Assembly: GCF_004359985.1 (NCBI RefSeq)
Contig: NZ_SMRO01000001.1
Coordinates: 868,001 to 932,000 of the forward strand
From: Paraburkholderia flava
GTDB taxonomy: Bacteria > Pseudomonadota > Gammaproteobacteria > Burkholderiales > Burkholderiaceae
Direction of reading: 5' to 3'
DNA length: 64,000 nt
Made by a program: the position numbers and the translations under genes. Positions 1 to 7,587 of the stretch are shown here, one piece after another. Every line of letters begins with the position of its first letter. Position 1 is the stretch's first letter. The notes under the pieces are model-generated. The model made no database searches. It was not told the origin of the DNA and worked only from the letters and a program-made list of their open reading frames with translations.

Positions 1-1590
1 CCCCGACTTCATCGAAATGCGCTGCAGGAAATTGCGCGTGTCGACGGTCGGCAACTGGATCTGTTCGCCGTTGGTCGCGGTGGGATTCGGCGGGAACGAC
101 TTTAGATCGGTCAACGACGAGATGTTCGTATAGAACTGCATCATCACCGTACCGTCGTCGAGGATGTGCGGCAGCAACGTCAGGTTGAAGCCGGTCGTGA
201 CCGTGCCCGCCGTCAGCGACGTCTGCGTGCCGACGTTGAGCGTGGCCGTCGTCGAGATCTGCGCGAGATAACCCGTCTGCGTCGCGACCTGCACCGGTAC
301 CGGCTGGTCGTTCAACGTCGTCACCGAGGCGGACGTCTTGCGCCGTACCGTGCCCTGATCGGACAGCGCGCTGATCACCGCGCTGGTCGCGTTCGCGCGA
401 CTGTTCGGCGACAGCACGGTCGCCGAGACGGTACCGTTCGGGCCGGTCGGCGTACCGGTCAACCCCGAGAACACGCTGTTGCCAAACGTGAATCGGGTGC
501 CGAGCGCCTGATACACAGCAGTCCAGTTGATGCCGTAGCTGTCGTCGGCCGACAGCGTCACCGACAACACCGTGACGTTGATCAGAATCTGCCGGGACAA
601 CACGCGGTTTTCCTGGTCCATGAACGAGCCGACGCGTTCGAGCACGTCCGGCGTATCGGTCACGGTGATCGAACCGGTCGCCGGTGAAGGTACGACTGAG
701 CCGACCGGCGACAGCATCGCCTTGATGCCGGCCTGCAGACTGGTGTACACCGACAGCGTGGCGTTCATCGACGTGTTCGCGGTGTTGTCGGATGAGACCG
801 CCGGCCCCGAGCCGGAGCCCCCTCCGCCGCCGCCCGCCCCGCCGCCACCACCACCGCCGCCGCCACTGCCACCGCTCGTCCCGCCGCTATTGGTCGCACC
901 GCTGTTCACAAGCGTTTCCAGCTTCGAATCGCCGGGCAGCGCGGACACCTGATACACACGCGTATCGGTGTAGTAGAGAACGATCGCGCCGTCCTGGTAC
1001 TTCCAGTAGACACCGAAGCGCGCGGCCGCCGCATCGAGCAGACCGCGGAGGTCGCCGTGCGCATACACGATATGCACCGCCCGTCCTTCGCCCGATGACG
1101 ACCCGCCGCGCGAGCCTCCCGGCAGCGGGCTCTGCAACAGCCCGGTCGGCAATGGCGGCAGGCCCGGGTACGGCGCGGCGCTCGGGCTCGCGCTGGTCAT
1201 GAGGCCACCGCCTTGCGTCGCATTCGCTGCTGCATCGTCGGCACCCGGCGCAACTTTCACCAGCATATGCGTGAGACGCGTGATGCGATCGGCGAACGCG
1301 CGCAGCGAATCGACCGTGCCGTCGAAGCTCGCCGGTTCGTTGAACACGCCGGGCAACGTCGTCGTTTTGGCGATCTTCAGCGTATTGCCCGAGAGCCACA
1401 GCTGATCGCTGACGATGACCGCATCGGTATCGTGCTCGCGATTGTCGCCGTGATGACTCGCGTCGAGCAGATTCTGCGAGCGCGAAAGATCGGCCTGGCT
1501 GTCGTGATGAATGCCTTGCAGCAGGCCGGTACAACCGGTCAGCAGACAGAGCGAAACGCCGAATGCGGCGACATGCTTGAGTGCGCGCAT
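1..1590 (-). CDS. pilN: PilN-family type IVB pilus outer-membrane secretin (C-terminus cut by window edge)
   Basis: The frame is open from an ATG at 1590 to the left window edge (530 residues, no stop). Residues 1-19 form a lipoprotein signal with lipobox LTGC, so the protein is probably anchored in the outer membrane. An N-terminal domain is followed by a low-complexity block (about residues 235-258) that is almost pure Gly/Ser. Next comes a secretin domain with the usual VTVLSVTLSADDSYG and late beta-rich segments (LNDQPVPVQVATQTGYL, then LLPHILDDGTVMMQF). Secretins of this type form the ring through which type IVB pili leave the cell. Its start overlaps the stop of the upstream TcpQ-like gene (TGATG), so the two are translationally coupled. 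A type III HrcC secretin is the alternative, but the lipobox and TcpQ partner favour PilN. Confidence 0.85.
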   Translation of the reverse strand, partial: MRALKHVAAFGVSLCLLTGCTGLLQGIHHDSQADLSRSQNLLDASHHGDNREHDTDAVIVSDQLWLSGNTLKIAKTTTLPGVFNEPASFDGTVDSLRAFADRITRLTHMLVKVAPGADDAAANATQGGGLMTSASPSAAPYPGLPPLPTGLLQSPLPGGSRGGSSSGEGRAVHIVYAHGDLRGLLDAAAARFGVYWKYQDGAIVLYYTDTRVYQVSALPGDSKLETLVNSGATNSGGTSGGSGGGGGGGGGAGGGGGGSGSGPAVSSDNTANTSMNATLSVYTSLQAGIKAMLSPVGSVVPSPATGSITVTDTPDVLERVGSFMDQENRVLSRQILINVTVLSVTLSADDSYGINWTAVYQALGTRFTFGNSVFSGLTGTPTGPNGTVSATVLSPNSRANATSAVISALSDQGTVRRKTSASVTTLNDQPVPVQVATQTGYLAQISTTATLNVGTQTSLTAGTVTTGFNLTLLPHILDDGTVMMQFYTNISSLTDLKSFPPNPTATNGEQIQLPTVDTRNFLQRISMKSG

Positions 1591-2690
1591 CAGCTTGCTC
1601 CCTTTGCGGTGATCCGCAACACGTGGTTGCCTTTGTACATGAGTGCCTGGATCGGCACTTCCGAATGGCTCAATGCATCGACGACCGAATGCAGCGCCTG
1701 TTCGAACGTGCCGTGGATCGTCGCGGACGCGTCGATCGAGAAATCGGTCGGCACTGCCCAGATGAATTGCCAGCCCGCTTCCTTCGACCAGCGCGCAAGC
1801 GCATTGCGCACGGAGCCGTCGGACTGGCGCAGATCCCAGACTGCGATGCCGGAGTCGGTATTGGTGTCGGTCGATGCGGGGAGTGCAGCAGCGGTTGCGG
1901 GAATGGGTGTCGGTGCGAGGCCCGATGACGGCGTCGAGACGTCGACGGTGAGCGGCATCGGTTGCGGTTGTGGACTCGTTTGACGGGATTGCGCAAGCGT
2001 TTGCTGCGCAGGAGTTTGCGCCTGCGTTTGCGTTTGATTCTGGGTTTGCGCCTGCGTCTGCGCTTGAGCCTGCGCTTGAGTCTGCATTTGCGCCTGGACC
2101 GCATAGGGTTGCGGCTTCGTCGACGTAGACGATGTATCGGCAATCTGCGCTTTCGATGCAACGGTGTAGCCCGTGGACATCATCGCGGGTGCCGCGGTGG
2201 ACACAGCAGTCGGTGCAACTGCGGGGGCACTCGTGCGCGCGATACTCGATGCATCGGGACGCGGCGATGTGATCTGCGGCGCAACCGGCGGTGTCGTCGG
2301 CTGCCATGCGGGTGAAGCCGGTCGCGTCGACAGCGGTGCAACCGCGCTCACGGTGACGAGATGCAGATCCGTGTTCACGCGCGCCTGCAACGCGCGATTG
2401 CCCGAGAGGATTTCGCCGAGCGCATCGACGAACGATTGATTGCCGCGCCAGCTCACGGGGATATCGGCCCACGTACCCGCGTTCGGCACGTTGACGCTAT
2501 AGCTCGGCGGCACGATCTGTTCGAGCGCGCGCAGCAACGGTACGGCGTGACCGGCCGCCCTCACTTTATCGCCTGCATGCCGGCTGCCGTCCACGACCAC
2601 CTGTGGCCCCGGTGCCGCGGCCCGAGCGTTCGCTGTCCACGCACAGCATAGGGACAGCGCCACCCATACTCCCGCCGTTAGCTTTCGCAT
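1590..2690 (-). CDS. TcpQ/PilL-like periplasmic pilus biogenesis protein with Gln-rich linker
   Basis: 366 aa with a Sec signal peptide (MRKLTAGVWVALSLCCAWTA, cleaved after ANARA). Residues about 45-120 and about 285-365 look like two related small domains of the TcpQ/PilL (STN-like) type. Both have the pattern of a short helix, an aromatic strand, then a helix ending in L.V..A. They are joined by a long disordered linker rich in Ala/Pro/Thr that contains a (Q-T/A)n repeat at about residues 200-235. TcpQ-like proteins stabilise the pilus secretin in the outer membrane (family knowledge), and the gene lies directly upstream of and overlaps the secretin gene. The C-terminal domain assignment is fairly secure. 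The N-terminal repeat of the domain is my inference. Confidence 0.7.
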   Translation of the reverse strand: MRKLTAGVWVALSLCCAWTANARAAAPGPQVVVDGSRHAGDKVRAAGHAVPLLRALEQIVPPSYSVNVPNAGTWADIPVSWRGNQSFVDALGEILSGNRALQARVNTDLHLVTVSAVAPLSTRPASPAWQPTTPPVAPQITSPRPDASSIARTSAPAVAPTAVSTAAPAMMSTGYTVASKAQIADTSSTSTKPQPYAVQAQMQTQAQAQAQTQAQTQNQTQTQAQTPAQQTLAQSRQTSPQPQPMPLTVDVSTPSSGLAPTPIPATAAALPASTDTNTDSGIAVWDLRQSDGSVRNALARWSKEAGWQFIWAVPTDFSIDASATIHGTFEQALHSVVDALSHSEVPIQALMYKGNHVLRITAKGAS

Positions 2691-3561
2691 ACCGTCTTCG
2701 CCTTCTCTTCTCTCTTGCCTTGTTTTCGTCGTGCCCCGGGCGAGCGCTTATGGCGCGCGCAGGAAGACCTGGCCGCCCCCACGCCATGCTGCTCTCTCAG
2801 GTTTATTCTTGACGCGCCCCGTCTGGCGGAACTGCGCCGAATGCATCACGCGAACAAGCCCACTCGTGGGATGCAGCTTGATGAAATCCTATCTACCGTG
2901 CAGACATGTTCGACGATACGAATTCAGGCGATCGATACCCCACCCGGATTCGCGGAATTCAAGAGACCCATGTTTCGGCACAACACTGCTTCTATTACCG
3001 AGAACACCTGGCTCGCGAACAATATTCCCCATGACAAAGGATTCCGCTTGTTGGCAAATTGAAAGTAAATTCTCAGAGGTCAAAACGGCCTCTTGGTCGC
3101 GTTTACGGCAGCACACGCCATACCTTTAATAGAAGCGATAAAGATCGACGTGTGGTTGCTCCAAAAAATATCCGATAGAAATACGCTGTCAGCAAGAGTG
3201 TGATAGGCGCAATGCAACTCGCATGCACAACCGTTCGTCACCACCACGACAGCACACTCATCGACCACGCTGCGTCGAGATCGCGATCATGCACGAGCCG
3301 AGCAAATCGTGCTGCGACCACTGCATGATCGTTGCGCGGATCATCCCGCTTTTTTACGCGCTATATGCGCCGTACGCTCACCGCCGGAACCGAACTCCCG
3401 ACGGACAATAATGCAGAAAAAAGAGAAAAGTAATCACTGATAAGTCGGAGAGTAAGTCAATTCCGAAGCGTATGCGTATTAGCTCAAACGCAGCACTCAC
3501 GAATCGCGGACCCAACTCAAACGCACACAGTCAATATGTTCTCAAAAGCGTAATGCCAAAT

Positions 3562-3585
3562 GATGACGCAAGCGATGACGCAAGC
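3562..3585. repeat. perfect 12-bp tandem duplication
   Basis: GATGACGCAAGC occurs twice in direct succession at 3562-3573 and 3574-3585. A weaker echo (GGTGACGCACGCG) lies near 3828. No function is evident. Confidence 0.6.
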
Positions 3586-3859
3586 GAAAAATTCGCGTGC
3601 GGCAGCAATATCGGTATTGGCGTGTCGCTGCGCATCGGCAGCGGAAAATGGGAGATCGCATTGCCTTCATTTGCGAAGACCCCCAGGCAAGTGACAGTGT
3701 CGTGAAACGGTTTTATTTTTTTAGTAACCCGAAACAATTTTCTGCTCGCCTCGATCGCGACTTGCACCTGTCGTGGAACGACGACCGGCCGCGTTCGAAC
3801 ACACGCGACTGCACAGTAACGCAAACGGTGACGCACGCGTAGGTCGTGCATGTGTCTGC

Positions 3860-3921
3860 TTCGCATCGCGCGACAAAATTTCCTGTGCCCCTGACACCGT
3901 GCGTGCCGCGACTCTTACAGT
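3860..3921 (+). promoter_or_regulatory. hrpII-type box and -10 element of the harpin-lyase gene
   Basis: TTCG at 3860-3863, exactly 16 bases, then TTCC at 3880-3883. A TACAGT hexamer follows after a 32-bp gap (3916-3921) and fits the YANNRT -10 used by HrpB-type activators in Ralstonia. The box lies 109 bp before the ATG. The same layout occurs at two neighbouring genes. Confidence 0.75.
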
Positions 3922-3992
3922 GGCTTACGTACCGCCGACGTTCGTCGCGTCGCGCGGCTACGCATATCAGCGTCAACTCTCGGAGAGGGGTC

Positions 3993-5018
3993 ATGTCAGG
4001 TCTTGGAATCCAGAACAACTATTCAGTGAATCCGACGGATTACCTGAATGGTTCGAGCGGAGTCGGCAATAGCAGCGTCAACATGCAGCAACTGATGATG
4101 GAACTGATCCAGGAAATCCTGCAGATCCTGAATCAGAATCAATCGGGCTCGGGTGGCGGTACGCCTGCCATCGGTGGTGGCGGAGGCGGTGGAGGCGGCG
4201 GTGGTTTTCCGTCGATGCCTTCGCCTGCTGCTGGCGGCGGTGGTGGGGGCGGTGGCGGTGGTAGTTTCGGCGGTGCGCCGACGGTCGGCAGTGGTAGCAG
4301 CGGTGGTGGCGGTTCTGCACCTGGTGGTGTGTCGTCCGTACCGGGCACGAGTGCGCCGGGCAACGGGCCCAGTTCGGTGAATCTGTCGGGCTTCGGCAGC
4401 CTGCAGTTGCCGTCCGGCAGCAACGGTCACGTGGACACGGTCGGCGCGGGACAACTCGGCAGCTACAACAGCCAGTACTTCAAGCACAACGGCGACGGCT
4501 CGATCACGATGAGTGTGCCGCCCGGCGGCGGCGCGCATACCGCGCACTCGAACTTCCCGCGTTCGGAACTCGAGGAAAGCGGCTCGTGGAAAATGTCGAG
4601 CGGCACGTCGACGCTCAGCGCGACGATGTCCGTCGATAAACTGCCGCCCGACGGCGACGTCGTGATCGGTCAGATTCATCAGAAGGTGTCGAGCGGAAAG
4701 CCGCGGCCTCCAGTCGAACTGCACTACGACAAGGGCAATATCGTCGCGAGCGTGATGGACTCGAACTCGCCGAACGCGGGACGCCACAACGTGACGATCG
4801 CAACCGGCGTGAAGCCCGGCGAGAAGTTCTCGTACAGCATGCAGATGCAATCGAACGGACAGCTGAATATTTCGGCGGCCGGTCAAAGCAAGTCGATCAA
4901 GATGGACTCGAGCTTCAACGACAGCAACATGTACTTCAAGGCGGGCAACTATTGCCAGGACCCGGCAGGCGGCAGCGCCGTGACGGCCTATGGCCTCAAT
5001 ATCTCGCACACGCATTGA
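3993..5018 (+). CDS. harpin-like secreted protein with PL7 alginate-lyase-like domain
   Basis: 341 aa. The start at 3993 has GGAGAGG just upstream, and its first residues match the second harpin-like gene (4 bases after 6173, minus strand). Residues 1-50 are a module (MSGL.IQ.NYS..P.DYLNG, then an amphipathic Leu/Ile-rich helix QQLMMEL.QEILQILNQ). Residues about 50-130 are poly-Gly linker. Residues about 135-341 resemble polysaccharide lyase family 7, with RSELEE near 189, QIH near 226 and YFKAGNYCQ near 313, the family's catalytic and substrate-binding strands. There is no Sec signal, so export by type III secretion is inferred, by analogy with the harpin-pectate lyase fusions HrpW and PopW. 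The substrate would be a uronate polymer such as alginate or glucuronan. An hrpII box precedes it. Confidence 0.8.
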   Translation: MSGLGIQNNYSVNPTDYLNGSSGVGNSSVNMQQLMMELIQEILQILNQNQSGSGGGTPAIGGGGGGGGGGGFPSMPSPAAGGGGGGGGGGSFGGAPTVGSGSSGGGGSAPGGVSSVPGTSAPGNGPSSVNLSGFGSLQLPSGSNGHVDTVGAGQLGSYNSQYFKHNGDGSITMSVPPGGGAHTAHSNFPRSELEESGSWKMSSGTSTLSATMSVDKLPPDGDVVIGQIHQKVSSGKPRPPVELHYDKGNIVASVMDSNSPNAGRHNVTIATGVKPGEKFSYSMQMQSNGQLNISAAGQSKSIKMDSSFNDSNMYFKAGNYCQDPAGGSAVTAYGLNISHTH

Positions 5019-5079
5019 TTGAAACAAGGGAGGCCGCGCTGCATTGAACGTGCAGCGCGGCTGTACGCATGCCGGCATG

Positions 5080-5130
5080 AAAGGCCGCGTATCGCTCGCA
5101 CTTCAACGTGCACGCGATACGCGGCCTTTT
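5080..5130. terminator. bidirectional terminator between convergent genes
   Basis: A 16-bp perfect stem (AAAGGCCGCGTATCGC at 5080-5095 with its complement at 5114-5129) has an 18-base loop and flanking A/T tracts on both sides. It can stop the harpin-lyase transcript on the plus strand. It may also stop transcripts on the minus strand from the transglycosylase gene. Confidence 0.9.
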
Positions 5131-5310
5131 GTCGTTTCACTTCGCTCAGGCATCGCGTCGATCGCGCGGCATCGAGCACCTGGCGAGCGAAGCATGAAAC
5201 ACATGCACCCACCACTGCAATAACGAAGAGCCGATCCCGGCAACCCAGGACCAGCTCTCCGGCATTTCACGCACTACGCGAAGCGGCGCTACGCGCAGCA
5301 CCACAACGCA

Positions 5311-6177
5311 TTACTGACTGTCGTCCAGCTTCCCGCCGTTGCGCAACACGTTCGCGTTGGTCAGCACGTTGTTCGCGTACTGATCTTCGTTGCCGACACC
5401 GACATACGCCTTCAAACCACCGGTCACCGCCGCCGGGTTCGCCATCGGATTGTTCACGTCGCCGCCGGCATCGTGAATGTGCATCCGCAGCTCGTACGCA
5501 CCGCCGATCACGTTGTCGTGCGGATCGGACATGTCCAGCTGCGACGGATCCTTGCCGGTCGCGTTCTTGATGTTCTGCTTGTCCTGCGCGCTCAGCGTGG
5601 GCAGCACATCGTTTTCCCAACGCTTCTGGCCGATCTGCATCAGACTCAGATCGCTCGTGCCGTCGATGTTGGTGCTCTTCGACCCTGCGTTGCCACGCGA
5701 CTCGGCCCACATCTGTCCGCCGATCAGATTCGGATCGAGACCGGTGAGGCTCGCGGCCTTGTCGATGTCCGGCGTCCATTGTCCGATCGCCGAATTCGAA
5801 CCTGCATTGAACGAAGCCGAGCCAGTCGTGCTGACCGCTCCGCTCGAAGGCACACCCGTCGAAGGCGCACCACCAGGTGTCGTCACCGCAGGCGCACCAC
5901 CACCGCCACCACCACCAGCACCGCCCGCCGGATTGCTCACGCCGAGATTGCTGAACGGCGAACCGCCGCCGCCCCCACCTCCTCCACCGACACCGCCGAC
6001 CGGTGGCGAACCGCCGCCCGATCCATCGCCACCTTGTGCCTGATTGAGTATCTGCAGGATCTCCTGAAGCAACTCCATCATCAGTTGCTGAAGATTCTGA
6101 TTGCTGCTCGCGCCCGCGCCGTTCAGATAGTCGAGCGGACTCGTCGAGTAATTACCTTGAATAGCCAGTCCTGACAT
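5311..6177 (-). CDS. harpin-like secreted protein with lytic transglycosylase (SLT) domain
   Basis: 288 aa. The start at 6177 has CGGAGAA 7 bases upstream. Residues 1-50 repeat the module of the harpin-lyase protein almost exactly (MSGLAIQGNYS.SPLDYLNG, QQLMMELLQEILQILNQ). A Gly/Pro-rich linker covers about residues 55-115. The C-terminal half reads as a goose-lysozyme/SLT fold: the catalytic Glu is in AESRGN (near residue 157), followed by GTSDLSLMQIG and an Ala-rich closing helix. Such enzymes cleave peptidoglycan, and HopP1-like harpin-transglycosylases help type III needles cross the wall (family knowledge). No Sec signal is present. The gene is transcribed toward the lyase gene and has its own hrpII box at 6274-6297. 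Confidence 0.82.
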   Translation of the reverse strand: MSGLAIQGNYSTSPLDYLNGAGASSNQNLQQLMMELLQEILQILNQAQGGDGSGGGSPPVGGVGGGGGGGGGSPFSNLGVSNPAGGAGGGGGGGAPAVTTPGGAPSTGVPSSGAVSTTGSASFNAGSNSAIGQWTPDIDKAASLTGLDPNLIGGQMWAESRGNAGSKSTNIDGTSDLSLMQIGQKRWENDVLPTLSAQDKQNIKNATGKDPSQLDMSDPHDNVIGGAYELRMHIHDAGGDVNNPMANPAAVTGGLKAYVGVGNEDQYANNVLTNANVLRNGGKLDDSQ

Positions 6178-6235
6178 GATTTTCTCCGTGATGCACCCGC
6201 ACGCCGGAAGCCGGCCGCGAAGGGTTGCCTTAGCA

Positions 6236-6297
6236 AGCGTAAGCGTGACGTAGGCTGCCGCGAAACGACGACGGGAAGTTTTGTTGCACGACGCGAA
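6236..6297 (-). promoter_or_regulatory. hrpII-type box and -10 element of the harpin-transglycosylase gene
   Basis: Read on the minus strand, TTCG (6297-6294), 16 bases, TTCC (6277-6274), then a 32-bp gap and TACGCT (6241-6236). The box core (TTCGCRTCGYGC, then ACAAAA) is nearly identical to the one at 3860-3883, so the two harpin genes are almost certainly co-regulated. Confidence 0.75.
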
Positions 6298-6359
6298 CTC
6301 CGTCTCAAGGCATACGCATACGCACACGATGCAGCGCGTCGCATCGACACCCCTCACAC

Positions 6360-6421
6360 TTCGCATTTCATTCCAACGATTCGCAGCGCGAACCATTCGA
6401 CGCAAACGCCACTGCTACATT
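6360..6421 (+). promoter_or_regulatory. perfect hrpII box and -10 element upstream of the small Gly-rich gene
   Basis: TTCG at 6360-6363, exactly 16 bases, TTCG at 6380-6383, a 32-bp gap, then TACATT at 6416-6421. It is the third box in the region with the same spacing. It would drive the two-gene unit beginning at 6512. Confidence 0.75.
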
Positions 6422-6511
6422 GAATTCGGGATCGACGCTGGGCGAGTGCCACGAACGCTTCCCCCTCCTTCTTCGAAGGGGGCATCTCAATCGACCAATA
6501 GGGAAACGAAA

Positions 6512-6802
6512 ATGAGCGCAATCGGAAAGGTACTGGGTGGAATCACCAAAGACATCGGCCACGCAGTCGAAGGCGTCGTCGACGGAGTCGGCAAGGTAGC
6601 CAAAGGCGTGGGTGACCTCGCGAAGGGCGCATTGACGCTGAACCCGAAAGAAATGTTCAGCGGCGCGAAGGAAGTCGGCGGCGGCGCATTCCAGGCCGGC
6701 AAGGGCGCGCTTGAACTGACGCCCGAAGGACTCGAGTCCAGCGCGGCGAACAATCTGCTCGAAGGCGCGGTGAGCACGTTGACCGGCAACAGCAACGCCT
6801 GA
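6512..6802 (+). CDS. small Gly-rich amphipathic protein, putative type III-associated secreted protein
   Basis: 96 aa, start at 6512 with GGGAAA upstream. It has no Cys, Trp, Arg or Tyr. Residues 1-45 form an amphipathic repeat of Gly, Lys, Val, Ile and Asp (IGKVLGGITKDIGHAVEGVV and onward). A second Gly/Lys-rich part follows and then a polar tail. Family not recognised. Size, composition, absence of a Sec signal and the hrpII box all fit a small secreted harpin, translocator or pilin of an Hrp-type system, but this is inference. It sits 8 bp before the HrpB1-like gene and is surely co-transcribed with it. Confidence 0.65.
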   Translation: MSAIGKVLGGITKDIGHAVEGVVDGVGKVAKGVGDLAKGALTLNPKEMFSGAKEVGGGAFQAGKGALELTPEGLESSAANNLLEGAVSTLTGNSNA

Positions 6803-6810
6803 GCGACGTC

Positions 6811-7200
6811 ATGGAAATCGCCGACACGCTCCACGCAACCGATGCGGCCACGATGGGCAACGCGGTCGTCACGGCCATCCGCGACAACCGGCTGGACGAA
6901 GCCGAAACACTGCTTCAGGAACTCCACGAAGCCCATCCCGCATCGAAGAACCTGCTGGTCTTCCCGGTGATGATCGCGATTCAGCGAGGGCTCGCCACCG
7001 AAGCCTGGCAGCTCGTCAATGGTCTGCCCGACGACGAGAGTCCCGAGTTGAAGGCGCTGTGCCTGCGGCTGCTGAAAGACCCGAGCTGGTACGGCTACGC
7101 GGAAGCGTGCGTCGATCATCCCGACCCGCACGTTCGCAGCGCGATGCGCAACCTGCTCGACCGCTCCGACGAAGAGGACATTCACCCTCTGCTGCGATGA
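6811..7200 (+). CDS. hrpB1: HrpB1/HrpK-family type III secretion protein
   Basis: 129 aa. The helical, TPR-like layout with LLQELHEAHPASKNL, then EAWQLVNGLPDD.SPELKALCLRLLKDPSWYGYAE, is characteristic of the HrpB1/HrpK family encoded in the hrp clusters of Xanthomonas and Ralstonia. Members are small proteins needed for full type III secretion, with a proposed periplasmic or peptidoglycan-binding role (family knowledge). It follows the small Gly-rich gene by 8 bp, under the same hrpII box. No hrc apparatus genes are visible in the window, so either they lie elsewhere or this copy works away from the main cluster. Confidence 0.75.
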   Translation: MEIADTLHATDAATMGNAVVTAIRDNRLDEAETLLQELHEAHPASKNLLVFPVMIAIQRGLATEAWQLVNGLPDDESPELKALCLRLLKDPSWYGYAEACVDHPDPHVRSAMRNLLDRSDEEDIHPLLR

Positions 7201-7587
7201 ACGCGGAGCGGTTCGCGCGGCGATGGACCGGTCGCATGTGGTACGACCCGTTCACCGCCGCGCGATTTTTTTCGTCTCGATGCTGCATGAGGGTCCATTA
7301 GCGTCGACGGCTGCTGCTGCACGGGTTCTCCGACCGCAGCGACATCGCACCTCGCGAATCGACAGGAACTATCGCGCATACCGCGCTGCAGCACGCATTC
7401 ATGCAACGCCATTCGAGTACGGCGTCCTTGCTCATCGACGCAACACCCCCTAAGCTTGCGGCATTCCGCTGTTCACGGAGCGTTCGCGCAAGCTCCGTGC
7501 GCACGCAATGACACGTGGCGCCCGCGCACCCGTCGTGCGCCGCGAGGGCCGACATCCCGGCCCGCCCAACCAGAGTGGAGACCCTCG
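7201..7587. other. intergenic region before the winged-helix ATPase gene
   Basis: 387 bp with no gene that I can support. No hrpII box was found here, so the downstream regulator does not appear to belong to the same regulon. No clear terminator was seen. Confidence 0.4.

Larger units (their letters stand above)
2691..3992. other. 1.3-kb region without a convincing gene
   Basis: This stretch separates the divergent pilus genes and the harpin-lyase gene. It is noticeably less GC-rich than its surroundings, and its open frames are short with no coding bias or ribosome binding site. It holds a 12-bp tandem duplication at 3562-3585 and the hrpII-type promoter of the next gene at 3860-3921. Nothing else could be assigned. 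Confidence 0.5.

Noticed and set aside
1..1590. HrcC (type III) identity for the secretin
   Set aside because: The lipobox, the TcpQ partner and TGATG coupling fit a type IVB pilus better. No hrc neighbours are visible.
3472..3705. 77-codon plus-strand frame inside the gene-free region
   Set aside because: No ribosome site, no coding bias, and it contains the tandem duplication. There is no reason to think it is translated.
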